The notes: generated by a model not told the origin, from the letters alone. A DNA stretch of 64,000 nucleotides from Synechococcus sp. LA31 (GCF_018502385.1 NZ_CP075523.1:124001-188000), one strand, 5' to 3'; shown: positions 16,645-26,311, counted from the first letter of the stretch. Made by a program: numbers and translations.

Positions 16645-17388
16645 TCAGCCTCCGAGATAAGCGGCTTTGAGTTGGGGGTTGCGGAGTAGATCTGAGGCCT
16701 GGCCGTTCAGGTGCAATCGTCCGGCTTCGAGCACATAACCCCGATCGGCGATCTCTAGAGCGGCCTGGGCGTTCTGCTCAACCAACAAGATGGTGAGGCC
16801 GCTGCGATGCAGCTCCGCCAGGATCGTCATCACGTCCGTGACCAGTTTTGGGGCCAGACCAAGGCTTGGTTCATCCAGCATCAGCAGTTCCGGTTGTCCC
16901 ATTAAGGCTCGGGCGATGGCGAGCATTTGTTGTTCCCCGCCGGACAGGGCTCCTGCCTGCTGCTGCCGTCGCTCCGCCAACCTGGGGAATAAGCCGTAGC
17001 ACCGCTCGAGATCAGCGGCGATGCCCTCGCGATCGCGGCGCAGGTAGGCCCCAAGCTCCAGATTGAAGGCCACACTCTGGCGGTTGAGCAGCCGGCGCCC
17101 CTCGGGACAGTGGCCGATTCCTCGTTTCAAGGTGCGGTGGGCTGGCACGGCGGCAAGATCAGCCCCGTGCCAGAGGATCCGGCCTGCAGTGGCATTCACG
17201 AGCCGTGAGATGGCTCGCAGGGTGGTGCTTTTGCCAGCGCCATTGGATCCCAGCAGGGTGACCAGCTCACCGCGCTGCACCGTTAGGGAGATGCCGGCCA
17301 GGGCCTGCACACTGCCGTAGTGCACCTGCAGCTGTTCGATTTGAAGCAGGGCGGGGAGGCTTGGAGCGTGGGTGTGCACGGTGCTCAT
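16645..17388 (-). CDS. livF: Amino-acid ABC transporter ATP-binding protein (LivF/NatE-like)
   Basis: One of two ATPases of a branched-chain or neutral amino-acid importer. Walker A is LLGSNGAGKSTTLRA (residues about 41-55), the signature LSGGEQQMLAIARAL, and Walker B LLMLDEPSLGLAP. The LivF-specific reading GIGHCPEGRRLLNRQSV is present. The ATG overlaps the stop of the upstream ATPase gene as ATGA. It is the last gene of the five-gene transporter operon read leftward from hemL. Confidence 0.93.
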   Translation of the reverse strand: MSTVHTHAPSLPALLQIEQLQVHYGSVQALAGISLTVQRGELVTLLGSNGAGKSTTLRAISRLVNATAGRILWHGADLAAVPAHRTLKRGIGHCPEGRRLLNRQSVAFNLELGAYLRRDREGIAADLERCYGLFPRLAERRQQQAGALSGGEQQMLAIARALMGQPELLMLDEPSLGLAPKLVTDVMTILAELHRSGLTILLVEQNAQAALEIADRGYVLEAGRLHLNGQASDLLRNPQLKAAYLGG

Positions 17389-18182
17389 GCGCTGCCCCCC
17401 AAATAGGCCTCGATCACGCGCGGATCCTGCTGAATCTGCTCAGGCGTGCCGAGGGCGATCAGACGTCCGAAATCCAGCACCGCCAGCCGGTGGCAGAGCT
17501 GCATCAGCAGGGGCACGTGATGCTCGATCACGATCAGGGTGAGCTGGTGCCGCTGTCGCAGCTCGGCGAGGAGGGCGCAGAGCTTGTCTTTTTCGCTGGG
17601 GTTCATGCCAGCGGCGGGTTCATCCAGCAGCAGCAGCTTGGGGCTGGTTGCCAAAGCACGGGCAATCTCCAGCCGGCGGCGATCGCCATAGGCCAGTCCT
17701 CCGGCCTCACGGTGCGCCTGATCTGTCAGCCCCAATTCCTCCAGCAGGCCAAAGGCGCGCTCCTGAAGCTCCCGTTCACCACGACGGAAGCGGGGGGTGT
17801 TGAGCAAAGCATCCACCCCATGGCCCTGGGACCGGCGGTGCAGCGCGGCCATCACGTTGTCGAGCACGGTGAGGCCGGTGAACAGACGGAGGTTCTGAAA
17901 GGTGCGGGCGATACCCAGGCGGTTGTGGCGGTCGGGGCTGAGCCCCTGCATGGCCCGGCCGCGCCAGCGGATCGAACCGCTGGAAGCTGGGGTGACGCCC
18001 GAGAGCAGATTGAACAGGGTGGTTTTGCCTGCGCCGTTCGGACCAATCAGCCCGAAGATCTCGCCCTCCTGCACGCTGAAGCTCACCTCGCTGAGGGCCT
18101 GCAGTCCGCCGAAGCGGCGGTTGATCTGATGGAGCTCCAGAAGGGGAGCTGTGGCCGGAGCAGAGGACGTGGCGCCGCTCAT
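17385..18182 (-). CDS. livG: Amino-acid ABC transporter ATP-binding protein (LivG/NatA-like)
   Basis: Second ATPase of the importer, 265 aa from ATG 18182. Walker A is IGPNGAGKTTLFNLLSG. The LivG-type insert with IARTFQNLRLF is followed by the degenerate signature AYGDRRRLEIARAL and Walker B LLLLDEPAAGMNPSEK. The frame is open further upstream, but ATG 18182 overlaps the livM stop as ATGA, which indicates translational coupling and decides the start. Confidence 0.94.
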   Translation of the reverse strand: MSGATSSAPATAPLLELHQINRRFGGLQALSEVSFSVQEGEIFGLIGPNGAGKTTLFNLLSGVTPASSGSIRWRGRAMQGLSPDRHNRLGIARTFQNLRLFTGLTVLDNVMAALHRRSQGHGVDALLNTPRFRRGERELQERAFGLLEELGLTDQAHREAGGLAYGDRRRLEIARALATSPKLLLLDEPAAGMNPSEKDKLCALLAELRQRHQLTLIVIEHHVPLLMQLCHRLAVLDFGRLIALGTPEQIQQDPRVIEAYLGGSA

Positions 18183-19042
18183 GGCTTCCACCTCCCGATC
18201 CGCTCGAGCAGCGCCGGCGTGACCAGCCCCTGGGGGAAACACACCGGACCCAACAGGATCACCAGACCAAACAACACCAAGCGCAGATCGCCCACGGGGC
18301 GAAGCAGCTCGGGTAGCGCGGTGAGCAGCAGGCCGCCGATCACGGGGCCGAGCCAGCTGCGGGAGCCCCCCAGGATGACGAAGGCCAGGGTGGTGATGGC
18401 CACGTCAAAGCTGCCTTGGCGGGCGTTCCAGGTGTTGAGGTAGTGGGCGGCGATCACGCCTGTGATCCCAGCCAACATGGCGCTGGCCACGAAGGCGGTG
18501 AGCTTCACCCGGGTGGTGTTGATGCCCATGCAGCGGCTCGCTAATTCGTCGTCGCGCACGGCGGCCATCGAGCGCCCGAGTGGGCTTGCTTCAAGCCGCT
18601 GAAAGAGCCAGCCCACTAGGGCCAGTAGAGCCCCGCTCAACCACACGTATCCCAAGGGCTCCTCGAAGGGTTGGGGAATGCCGAAGATCCCTGTGGCGCC
18701 GCCGGTGAAGGGCAGGTTGAGGATGGCCACCCGCACAATTTCCACCAGGGCGATGGTGGCAATCGCCAAATAGATCCCCCGCAGCCGCAGCACCGGCAGT
18801 CCCACCAACAGGGCCAGACCTGCTGTGAGTGCCGCTGCAAGCAGCATTTCGCCCAACACAGCCCCCAGGCTGATGGTTGCTTGCGGGCTGCCTTGAGTGG
18901 CCAGCAGGGCGGCCAGGGTTCCGCCAATGGCATAGAAGGCTGGCGTGGCTAGCGACAGCTGCCCCGCAGCCATCGGCACGTACACCGATAACCCCAGCAG
19001 TGCTCCAAGGAGCATCTGCACCAGCAGGCCGTTATCGATCAA
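18179..19042 (-). CDS. livM: Amino-acid ABC transporter permease (LivM/NatC-D-like)
   Basis: Inner-membrane permease with about eight to nine hydrophobic helices, 287 aa. Family marks are GQLSLATPAFYAIGGTLAALLA near the N-terminus and the cytoplasmic EAA-like loop RSMAAVRDDELASRCMGINTTRVKL. The start is a TTG at 19042 preceded by a GGAG ribosome-binding site at a 7-base spacing; the only nearby ATG upstream runs straight into a stop. It is coupled to livG by a 4-base overlap. Confidence 0.92.
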   Translation of the reverse strand: MIDNGLLVQMLLGALLGLSVYVPMAAGQLSLATPAFYAIGGTLAALLATQGSPQATISLGAVLGEMLLAAALTAGLALLVGLPVLRLRGIYLAIATIALVEIVRVAILNLPFTGGATGIFGIPQPFEEPLGYVWLSGALLALVGWLFQRLEASPLGRSMAAVRDDELASRCMGINTTRVKLTAFVASAMLAGITGVIAAHYLNTWNARQGSFDVAITTLAFVILGGSRSWLGPVIGGLLLTALPELLRPVGDLRLVLFGLVILLGPVCFPQGLVTPALLERIGRWKP

Positions 19043-19060
19043 CGCAGATCTCCCATCGCT

Positions 19061-20002
19061 TCAAACCTTCTCCAGCTGTCGCCGCCCCAGCAGGCCGCTG
19101 GGGCGCAGCACCAGAACAGCGAAGAGGATGGCGAAGGCCAATGCATCACGCCAACCGGACGCTGACGGCGGGATCAGAGCCTCGGCCATCCCCATCACCA
19201 GGCCTCCCACAATCGCGCCGGGCACGCTGCCCAGCCCGCCCAGCACCAGCACCGCCAACCCCTTCAGGCCATAGCTGATGCCGAAGTAGGGCCCCGCCAA
19301 GCTCACGCTCATGCCGATCAGGCCGCCGCCTAGCCCCGCCAGCATGCCGCTGAGCAGGAAGGCCAGGCGCACGATGGCTTCGCTGTTGATGCCCAGCAGC
19401 GTTGCGGTGGTGGCGTCTTCTGCCACGGCCCGCATCGCCTTGCCGCTGCGGCTGCGCTCGAGCCAGAGGCTCAGCGCGGCAACCGCCAACGCCGAGATCA
19501 GCAGCAGCAGCACCTGAATCGTGCGGATCCGGGCACCACCGATCAGCAAGGATTCCGGTAGTTGGCCCAGGGTCGCGGCGCCCTGGGGGAAGGCATAACC
19601 CTCTGCTCCCATCAAAATCTGAAGCAGGTTCACCAGCACCACCCCGGCTCCGAGGCTGGTGATGAGCGACAGCAGGGGCTCGGCGCCGCGGCGTCGCAGC
19701 GGCGCAAAGGCGATGCGCTCCACCACCAGGCCCACCAATCCGGTGCCCAGGGCTGCCAGCACGAGGGCTAGCAAGAAGGGCAGGCCCACCGGCAAGCCCC
19801 AGCCCGGCAGCGCACCGTTCACGCCGATGTTGCCCCCCATGAATAGATACGTGAGGTAGCCCCCCAGGCTGAACAGGGCTCCCTGGGCAAAGTTGATCAC
19901 CCCAAGCACCGAGAAGATCAAGGTGTAGCCCAGGGCTACCAGGGCATACACCCCGCCGCTGGCGGCGCCATTGAGCAGCGTTTGCAGCAGCGCCTCAATC
20001 AC
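19061..20002 (-). CDS. livH: Amino-acid ABC transporter permease (LivH/NatD-C-like)
   Basis: A 313-residue inner-membrane permease. It opens with the classic LivH sequence LLNGAASGGVYALVALGYTL, then IFSVLGVINFAQGALFSLGG. A cytoplasmic loop RSRSGKAMRAVAEDATTATLLG supplies the contact with the ATPase, and GLKGLAVLVLGGLGSVPGAIVGG is the conserved late helix region. It overlaps the substrate-binding gene upstream by 4 bases and precedes livM by 18 bases. Confidence 0.94.
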   Translation of the reverse strand: MIEALLQTLLNGAASGGVYALVALGYTLIFSVLGVINFAQGALFSLGGYLTYLFMGGNIGVNGALPGWGLPVGLPFLLALVLAALGTGLVGLVVERIAFAPLRRRGAEPLLSLITSLGAGVVLVNLLQILMGAEGYAFPQGAATLGQLPESLLIGGARIRTIQVLLLLISALAVAALSLWLERSRSGKAMRAVAEDATTATLLGINSEAIVRLAFLLSGMLAGLGGGLIGMSVSLAGPYFGISYGLKGLAVLVLGGLGSVPGAIVGGLVMGMAEALIPPSASGWRDALAFAILFAVLVLRPSGLLGRRQLEKV

Positions 20003-21177
20003 GGCCCTCCCTCCGGTAGATCCTGCTCTCGCACCAGGGTGAACTGGCCGCTGCGGCCTGAGGCATCCATGCGCACTTCGGCCACGTAGAAACGCTCCTG
20101 CACCACCTCGCCATCGCTCCGAAAGTGAATGGGGCCCAGGGGGGTGTCGTAGTGACCGGCCAAGAGTTCTTGCATCAAGCGCTTGCGGGCTTCGCCCAGG
20201 GTCACCCCGTCCAATCCGCCGCGGGCTTGCAGCCTCTGAATCGCCTCAAACAGCACCTGATAGGCGCTCCAGGCCTGGGCCGCAATCTGCCCGGGGATGC
20301 GGCCCTTGTTGGCCTCAGCAAAGACACGCCGGAACGTGCGGTTGATCGGGGTGTTGAGCTCCGGGCTGTAGGCCTGGGCGATCAGCACGCCATCGCACCA
20401 GCGCTGGCAGATCGGATAGATGTTTGGCGTGTTGAGGCCATTGCCCACCACGATCTGGCCGCGGTAGCCGAGCTCGCGCAGCTGCCGGATCAGGTTGCCG
20501 CCATCCACCGCCTGGGCTGAGATCACCACCAACTGCGGCCGCTGCTGTAGTGCGGCGGTGATCGGGTTCTGAAAATCGTTGTCGGCTAGTTGGGTGCGTT
20601 GCACGCTCACGGGCTTGAGCTTCCGTGCAGCGAGCGCCTTCTGGAAGATGGCGGTTTCGGTGGTGCTGTAAGCATCATCCTGGGCGAAGAACACAGCTAC
20701 CCGCTCGGTGCTGGGCTCGCGCCGCAACGCTTCATCGATGGAGAGCGGTGCAATCACTGAGCTCTGCGCAGAAACGCGGCTGATGAACGAGCCGATCTGC
20801 GGAATGCCGCTGGCGGTATTGGACGGCGCCACCACGGGAACGGCCTGTCGCTGGGCGATCGGATCAGCGGCGAAGGCCTGCTGGGAGAGGGTGGGCCCGA
20901 TCAGGGCCACCACACCCTGGCGGATCAGCAGGTTGAAGGCGGCGATGGCGCTGGGTTCGTCCGAGGCACCGTCTTCGAGTTGCAGCTGCACCGGCCGCGT
21001 CTGGGGCTTGGCTTTAAACCACTGCCGCGCCAGGCCAATGCCCATGCGCTGGTCTTGGCCATAGACATTGGCGTTGCCTGTGAGAGCTAGGGCTGCACCA
21101 AGGCGGAGCGGTGCACTGGATGGCAGCGGTTTGGCGGCCGGGTCCGTGCTGCGTCCCAGCAGGGCGAGCAAGGCCAC
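19999..21177 (-). CDS. Amino-acid ABC transporter substrate-binding protein (LivK/NatB-like)
   Basis: Type I periplasmic binding protein, 392 aa from the first usable GTG, at 21177. The mature fold shows LRLGAALALTGNANVYGQDQ, VVALIGPTLSQQAFA and the binding-loop segment PVVAPSNTASG. The GTG start would leave only a few hydrophobic residues as signal. The frame stays open upstream to the hemL stop and would add KAKRRGSTRVAAALAVAVALL, a textbook signal n-region and core, but with no ATG, GTG or TTG before it. Either an unusual start (for example ATC at 21231 or CTG at 21249) or a different export route applies. First gene of the transporter operon. Confidence 0.9.
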   Translation of the reverse strand: MALLALLGRSTDPAAKPLPSSAPLRLGAALALTGNANVYGQDQRMGIGLARQWFKAKPQTRPVQLQLEDGASDEPSAIAAFNLLIRQGVVALIGPTLSQQAFAADPIAQRQAVPVVAPSNTASGIPQIGSFISRVSAQSSVIAPLSIDEALRREPSTERVAVFFAQDDAYSTTETAIFQKALAARKLKPVSVQRTQLADNDFQNPITAALQQRPQLVVISAQAVDGGNLIRQLRELGYRGQIVVGNGLNTPNIYPICQRWCDGVLIAQAYSPELNTPINRTFRRVFAEANKGRIPGQIAAQAWSAYQVLFEAIQRLQARGGLDGVTLGEARKRLMQELLAGHYDTPLGPIHFRSDGEVVQERFYVAEVRMDASGRSGQFTLVREQDLPEGGP

Positions 21178-21245
21178 AGCAACGGCTAGCGCCGCGGCAA
21201 CGCGTGTGCTGCCGCGGCGTTTGGCCTTGATCGGATCGACGGAAC

Positions 21246-22562
21246 TCAGGCCACCGCCGCGAAGCAGTCGCGGAAGGCACTGATGGTGGTGTCAATGTCC
21301 TCGTCGGAGTGGGCCAGCGAGGTGAAGCCGGCTTCGAAGGCGCTGGGGGCCAAATAGATGCCGCGCTCGAGCATGGCGCGGTGCAGCTTGCCGAAGCGAG
21401 CGGTGTCAGCCGCTTTGGCTTCTTCGAAGTTGCGCACAGGGCCTTCGCAGAGGAAGAAGCCGAACATGGCGCTGATCGAGCCGCCAGTGATCGGCAGGCC
21501 GGCGCTGCGGGCGCCCTCCATAATTCCTTCCACCAGCCGCTTGGTGATCGCTTCGAGGCGCTCGTAGCTACCGGGCTGCTTCAGCAGCTCCAGCGTTTTG
21601 ATGCCGGCTGTCATCGCCAGGGGATTGCCGCTGAGGGTGCCGGCTTGATACATCGGGCCGGCGGGCGCCACCATGCTCATTATGTCGGCGCGGCCGCCAT
21701 AGGCACCCACCGGCAGACCACCGCCGATCACCTTGCCCATCGTGGTGAGGTCGGGGGTGATGCCGAATTTGGCTTGGGCACCGCCGTAACTGATGCGGAA
21801 GCCGGTCATCACTTCGTCGAACACCAGCAGCGCACCGTTCTCTTTGGTGAGTTCGCGGATGCCTTCGAGGAAACCGGGCTCGGGGGTGATGAAGCCGGCG
21901 TTGCCCACCACGGGCTCCAGGATTACGCCAGCGATTTCGCCGGGGTTCTCAGCGAAGAGCTGCTTCACCGCCTCAAGGTCGTTGTAGGGGGCGGTAAGGG
22001 TGCTGGCCGCCGTGGTGCGCGGCACGCCCGGGGAATCAGGCAGGCCGAGGGTGGCCACGCCGGAGCCGGCCTTCACCAGGAACATGTCCGCGTGGCCGTG
22101 ATAACAGCCTTCGAACTTGATGATCTTTTCGCGGCCGGTGAAGGCTCGCATCAGGCGCAGCACCGACATACAGGCCTCGGTGCCGCTGTTCACGAAGCGC
22201 ACCATCTCCACCGAGGGCACTGCGTCGATCACCATCGCGGCCAGCTGGTTTTCCAGGGCGCAGGGGGCGCCGAAGCTGGTGCCCTTCTCAAGCGCGTCAT
22301 GCAGGGCGCCGATCACCTCGGGATGGGCATGGCCGCAGATGGCGGGACCCCAGCTGCCGATGTAATCGATGTAGCGGTTGCCGTCCACGTCCCAGGCGTA
22401 GGCGCCTTTGACGCGGTCGAACACGATCGGCTGGCCGCCTACGGAGCGGAAGGCGCGCACGGGCGAGCTCACCCCGCCGGGCATCAGCGTCTGAGCGGCA
22501 CTGAACAGTTCCTGGGACCGGGTGGTGTTGTGCACGGGAGCCGAAACAGGTGCCGAGGTCAA
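21246..22562 (-). CDS. hemL: Glutamate-1-semialdehyde 2,1-aminomutase
   Basis: PLP enzyme converting glutamate-1-semialdehyde to 5-aminolevulinate, the tetrapyrrole precursor for chlorophyll, haem and bilins. The 438-residue chain has [35 protein letters not shown], the PLP-binding Asp in [12 protein letters not shown], and the Schiff-base lysine in [18 protein letters not shown]. The ATG at 22562 gives the usual length. A signal-bearing ABC transporter gene follows with almost no gap. The gene is divergent from glcD, with 108 bases between the starts. Confidence 0.97.
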   Translation of the reverse strand: MTSAPVSAPVHNTTRSQELFSAAQTLMPGGVSSPVRAFRSVGGQPIVFDRVKGAYAWDVDGNRYIDYIGSWGPAICGHAHPEVIGALHDALEKGTSFGAPCALENQLAAMVIDAVPSVEMVRFVNSGTEACMSVLRLMRAFTGREKIIKFEGCYHGHADMFLVKAGSGVATLGLPDSPGVPRTTAASTLTAPYNDLEAVKQLFAENPGEIAGVILEPVVGNAGFITPEPGFLEGIRELTKENGALLVFDEVMTGFRISYGGAQAKFGITPDLTTMGKVIGGGLPVGAYGGRADIMSMVAPAGPMYQAGTLSGNPLAMTAGIKTLELLKQPGSYERLEAITKRLVEGIMEGARSAGLPITGGSISAMFGFFLCEGPVRNFEEAKAADTARFGKLHRAMLERGIYLAPSAFEAGFTSLAHSDEDIDTTISAFRDCFAAVA

Positions 22563-22670
22563 AACGGAATCCGCAGACGGGAGCTAGAGCGCACCATCCT
22601 TACGCAATTGCAGGCCCGAGAGTCCAGAGGTGGAACTCTCGTTAAGGTCTTGCCACCGAGACCAATCCTT

Positions 22671-24143
22671 GTGACGCCTGATTGGGGCTTGCTTGAACGC
22701 CGTCTACGGCCCCTGCTGCCGCCGCGTGCGGTGGTGTCCAAGCGTCAGGAGTTGCTGGCCTACGACTGTGATGGCCTCACCCTGAACCGCCATCAGCCGC
22801 GCCTCGTGGTGCTGCCAGAAACCACCCAACAGGTGGCGGCGGTGGTGAAGCTCTGCGCCGAGATGCAGGTGCCCTTCATTGCCCGCGGCAGCGGCACCGG
22901 GCTCTCGGGCGGTGCCCTGGCGGAGGAGCCTGCCTTAGTGATTGCCACCAGCCGGATGCGCCAGGTGCTTGAGGTGGATCTGGCCAACGAGCGGATCACC
23001 GTGCAGCCCGGGGTGATCAACAGCTGGGTCACCCGCGCTGTGGCCGGCGATGGCTTTTATTACGCGCCCGATCCATCCAGCCAGGTGGCCTGCAGCATCG
23101 GCGGCAACGTGGCCGAGAACTCCGGTGGCGTGCACTGCCTCAAATACGGCGTGACCAGCAACCACGTGTTGGCGATGGAGGTGGTGCTGCCGGATGGCTC
23201 GATCACCACCTTGGGTGGTGAGCTGCCAGACATGCCGGGCCTGGATCTGCGCGGCGTGTTCATCGGCAGCGAAGGCACGTTGGGGATCGCCACGGCAATC
23301 ACCTTGCGGCTGCTGCGCACGCCGCAAACGGTGGCGGTGTTGCTGGCGGATTTTGCCTCGATGGCAGCGGCTGGAGAGGCCGTGCGCCTGGTGACTGGTG
23401 CAGGCGTTCTGCCGGCGGGGATGGAAATGATGGACAACCCCTGCATCCAGGCAGTGGATGATTACTTCGGGGTGGATGAATATCCGCGCGAGGCCGCTGC
23501 CGTGCTGTTAATCGAGCTCGATGGCCACGAGCTTGAGGTGAAGGAATCGGTGCAGATCGCCAGCCGCCTTTGTTTGGAAGCAGGCGCCGGCGCGGTGCGC
23601 GAGGCCTGGAGCGACGAGGCACGCGCGCGTCTGTGGAAAGGGCGCAAGAGTGCGATCTCGGCCCTCGGCCGGCAGTTCCCCAGCTATTACTTGCAAGACG
23701 GAGTGGTGCCGCGCACGGCGTTGCCCGGTGTGTTGGCGGCGATTGATCGGCTGAGTGCGGAGCATGGCCTGGCGGTGGCCAATGTGTTTCATGCCGGTGA
23801 TGGGAACCTGCACCCGCTGATCCTGTACCGCGCCGGCGAGGCGGGGGTCAACGAGCGGGTGAAGGCCCTGGGTGCAGACATCCTGAGGTTGTGCATTGAG
23901 GCCGGTGGCAGCATCAGCGGCGAACACGGTGTCGGCAGCGACAAGCGCTGCTACATGGACTGGATGTTCAGCGTGGACGATCAGGCCACCATGCAGCTGG
24001 TTCGCCGGGCCATGGATCCAGAGGGCCTGGCCAATCCAGGCAAGTTGTTCCCCACGCCCAAAACCTGCGGTGAATCGCTGCGGCGCCAGGTGGAGTTGCG
24101 GGCAGCGGGCGTGAAGCTACCGGTCGAGGCCTTGGTGTTCTGA
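22671..24143 (+). CDS. glcD: FAD-linked oxidase, glycolate oxidase subunit GlcD-like
   Basis: FAD enzyme of the GlcD/D-lactate dehydrogenase group that oxidises glycolate (photorespiration) or D-lactate. The 490 aa from GTG 22671 include the PCMH FAD-binding domain (PRLVVLPETTQQVAAVVKLC, then FIARGSGTGLSGGAL and CSIGGNVAENSGGVHCLKYGV) and the C-terminal domain ending in GGSISGEHGVGSDKR and PEGLANPGKLFP. The frame is open far upstream, antisense to hemL; that part is spurious. No glcE or glcF is adjacent here, as is common in cyanobacteria with scattered glc genes. Confidence 0.92.
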   Translation: MTPDWGLLERRLRPLLPPRAVVSKRQELLAYDCDGLTLNRHQPRLVVLPETTQQVAAVVKLCAEMQVPFIARGSGTGLSGGALAEEPALVIATSRMRQVLEVDLANERITVQPGVINSWVTRAVAGDGFYYAPDPSSQVACSIGGNVAENSGGVHCLKYGVTSNHVLAMEVVLPDGSITTLGGELPDMPGLDLRGVFIGSEGTLGIATAITLRLLRTPQTVAVLLADFASMAAAGEAVRLVTGAGVLPAGMEMMDNPCIQAVDDYFGVDEYPREAAAVLLIELDGHELEVKESVQIASRLCLEAGAGAVREAWSDEARARLWKGRKSAISALGRQFPSYYLQDGVVPRTALPGVLAAIDRLSAEHGLAVANVFHAGDGNLHPLILYRAGEAGVNERVKALGADILRLCIEAGGSISGEHGVGSDKRCYMDWMFSVDDQATMQLVRRAMDPEGLANPGKLFPTPKTCGESLRRQVELRAAGVKLPVEALVF

Positions 24144-24158
24144 GGGCATTCGAGGCCT

Positions 24159-24986
24159 TCATCCCCAGTCGTCTTGTTCATTCTCTTCGGGGGGCCAGAT
24201 GAGGTTCACCACCACCGGTGCGTGATCGCTGGGTTGGGTGTTACCGCGAGGTGCCTTATCGATGACGCAACCTGTGGCGCAGCTGAGCAGATCCTCTGAG
24301 AGGTAGATGTGATCGATGCGCCAGCCCTGGTCACGGTCCCAGGCGCCGCTGCGGTAATCCCACCAGCTCCAGTGGCCGCTGGACGGTTCGAACACACGAA
24401 ACGCATCGGTGAGGCGCCCCGCAAGGGCAGCCTGCAGGGCCTGGCGTTCGGGGGCGCTGGCCATGATCCCGCCGGTGAGGCGTTCGGGATCATGCAAATC
24501 GCACGCTTCGAGGCCGATGTTGAAGTCGCCCACCATGCAGAGCGGATCAGCCTGAGCTTCCTGCCTCTCCAAATAGCGCTTCAGGCATCCCAACCACTGC
24601 AGCTTGTAGGGGTACTTCTCACTGGAGAGTGAGCTGCCATTAGGCACATAAAGATTGAGCACCCGCACTCCGTCGATCAGGGCGCTGATCACGCGCTTCT
24701 GGTCACTCAGCGCCGATGCTTCCGGATCGTTGGGCAGCAGGGCGGTGAAGCCGATCTGCTCATCTTCAATCGGTAGCCGGCTGATCAAGGCCACGCCGTT
24801 GTAGGCCTTCTGGCCACTGATAGCGCAGCTGTAGCCGAGCTCCTCGAAGGCGGCATGGGGAAACAGCTCATCGGCCACCTTTGTTTCCTGAAGGCAGAGC
24901 ACATCGGGCTGTGCCTGCTTCAGCCAGGTCAGCACCTGATCAAGCCGCGTGCGCACGGAGTTCACGTTCCAGCTGGCGATGCGCAT
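24159..24986 (-). CDS. xth: Exodeoxyribonuclease III
   Basis: AP endonuclease and 3'-5' exonuclease for base-excision repair, 275 aa. The EEP-family motifs are in order: ASWNVNSVRTRL, CLQETKVADELFP (metal Glu), YVPNGSS, GDFNIGLEACDLHDP (Asp-Asn), WRIDHIYLS, and the catalytic SDHAPVVVNL. The ATG at 24986 starts the canonical MRIASWNVNS. It is convergent with glcD, with 15 bases between the stops. Confidence 0.96.
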   Translation of the reverse strand: MRIASWNVNSVRTRLDQVLTWLKQAQPDVLCLQETKVADELFPHAAFEELGYSCAISGQKAYNGVALISRLPIEDEQIGFTALLPNDPEASALSDQKRVISALIDGVRVLNLYVPNGSSLSSEKYPYKLQWLGCLKRYLERQEAQADPLCMVGDFNIGLEACDLHDPERLTGGIMASAPERQALQAALAGRLTDAFRVFEPSSGHWSWWDYRSGAWDRDQGWRIDHIYLSEDLLSCATGCVIDKAPRGNTQPSDHAPVVVNLIWPPEENEQDDWG

Positions 24987-25100
24987 GGGCGGGGCCGGTG
25001 GTGTGGCAAGGCAATCGACCCCAGCTTCTCGTAGCGCCGCAGCACACCATTTGCAAAAAGGGCCCGCCTACGATTGCTGCACCAATCGCATCGAACGGTG

Positions 25101-25448
25101 ATGGATCGCTCCTTGTCATTCCGACGCGGTGCATTCCTGATGGGCGGGGCTGTAGTGCTCATGGCCGCCGCTGCACTGCCCCCGGCAGCCGTTCGCGCTG
25201 ATTACAGCTCCTGGGGAATGTCCACCCAGGAGCAACAGATTTATGACTACGGCCCCGGGGGGAGCAACACCGGTGGTTCAAAGAGCAACAGCGTGCTGGA
25301 TTCAGCCAATCCCATTGATCTGATGAACAAGATCCGACGCGGCACCGCGATGGATGACGCCACCCCTCCAGGTGATGCCATCGATGCGGCCCTCAAGGAG
25401 CTGGACGCTCAGAATTCGGGGGTGTCGTCCCAGGTGAAGGCTCCTTAG
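25101..25448 (+). CDS. Exported hypothetical protein
   Basis: A 115-residue protein with a basic n-region (MDRSLSFRRG) and a hydrophobic core GGAVVLMAAAALPPAAVRA giving a likely Sec signal cleaved near residue 34. The mature part begins DYSSWGMSTQEQQIYDYGPGG, is Gly/Ser-rich, and then has an amphipathic ALKELDAQNSG tail. No known domain. Start ATG 25101 (a GTG lies directly before it). Its last 56 bases overlap the 3' end of the convergent TPR gene. Confidence 0.7.
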   Translation: MDRSLSFRRGAFLMGGAVVLMAAAALPPAAVRADYSSWGMSTQEQQIYDYGPGGSNTGGSKSNSVLDSANPIDLMNKIRRGTAMDDATPPGDAIDAALKELDAQNSGVSSQVKAP

Positions 25449-26244
25449 GCGATTCAACCTTGCCTTGCCGCAGTTGGGTGATTCCCCAGCTGGCAGCCAC
25501 CCGATCCAGTCGTGTGTCCTTGTTGCCGGGCTGACGGTTGCGGGCTTGAGCCAGCGCTTCCTGGGCGGCCTTGCTGTTGCCCTGTTCTTGGCGGAGCAGG
25601 GCAAGCGCTAGTAGCGGCCTGGGATCCCTGGGAAACTCGGCCGCCAGCTTGGTGTAGGTAGCGGCGGCTTCGGCCTGTTGCCCCATCCGCTGCTGCAGGT
25701 CTCCCAGGAGCAGGCTTAGCGGCAGCACCTGGGGTTGCACGGCCGGCTTTCTACCGTTCACGATCAGCGTCTTCAGCTGCGCCTGGGCCTGGCCGCCTCG
25801 GCCCTGCTCCAGTTGCAACAGAGCCATCAGTTGCAGAGCCTCGATTCGGTTGGGGCTGAGGTTGAGCAGCTGGCGCAGCTCCCGCTCAGCCGCCGCGCGA
25901 TTGTTGTTTTGGCGATGCAATTCCGCCAGCAGCAGTCGCAGCTGCCAGCGCCGGGGCTGCTGATCGGCCAGTTGCTCCAGCAGCGCCGTTGCCTCCTCTG
26001 ATTGGTTCAACACCAGCAGCAGCTGCACCAGGCGCTGTTGTTCAGCTTCGCTGGCGCCGCCATCCAACAGCTTCTGGCGCAGTTGATCGGCTTGGCGCTC
26101 CACCGCGGCCTGGGAGCGGTCGCTCTCCACACCGCGGCTCCGCTGCCCCAGCCACCAGCCGCCCGCCATGGAGCCGCCCACCAAAACAAACGCCCCCAGG
26201 CCGAGCAGTAGCCCTCGGGGATTGGTGCTGGCGCGTGGCGGCAT
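25393..26244 (-). CDS. Membrane-anchored TPR protein
   Basis: A 283-residue protein with one N-terminal membrane span (LLLGLGAFVLVGGSMAGGWWLG, residues about 11-32) followed by a periplasm-facing or cytoplasmic helical repeat region. Segments such as LLLAELHRQNNNRAAAERELRQLL, RIEALQLMALLQLEQGRGG and PLLALALLRQEQGNSKAAQEAL show the TPR spacing (W/L-G-Y-A pattern). It probably acts as a scaffold; the partner is unknown. The Pro-rich C-terminus overlaps the convergent exported-protein gene. Confidence 0.8.
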   Translation of the reverse strand: MPPRASTNPRGLLLGLGAFVLVGGSMAGGWWLGQRSRGVESDRSQAAVERQADQLRQKLLDGGASEAEQQRLVQLLLVLNQSEEATALLEQLADQQPRRWQLRLLLAELHRQNNNRAAAERELRQLLNLSPNRIEALQLMALLQLEQGRGGQAQAQLKTLIVNGRKPAVQPQVLPLSLLLGDLQQRMGQQAEAAATYTKLAAEFPRDPRPLLALALLRQEQGNSKAAQEALAQARNRQPGNKDTRLDRVAASWGITQLRQGKVESPKEPSPGTTPPNSERPAP

Positions 26245-26311
26245 GGTTCAGCGCATGGATGTGACTCAGTCTGGGGCCATGGCAAGGGCTGGTTACATTG
26301 GCGGCCGGGCC

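Noticed and set aside
21309-22670. Long open plus-strand frame upstream of glcD, antisense to hemL
   Set aside because: It is a GC-rich shadow frame with no recognisable protein similarity; the real start of glcD is GTG 22671.
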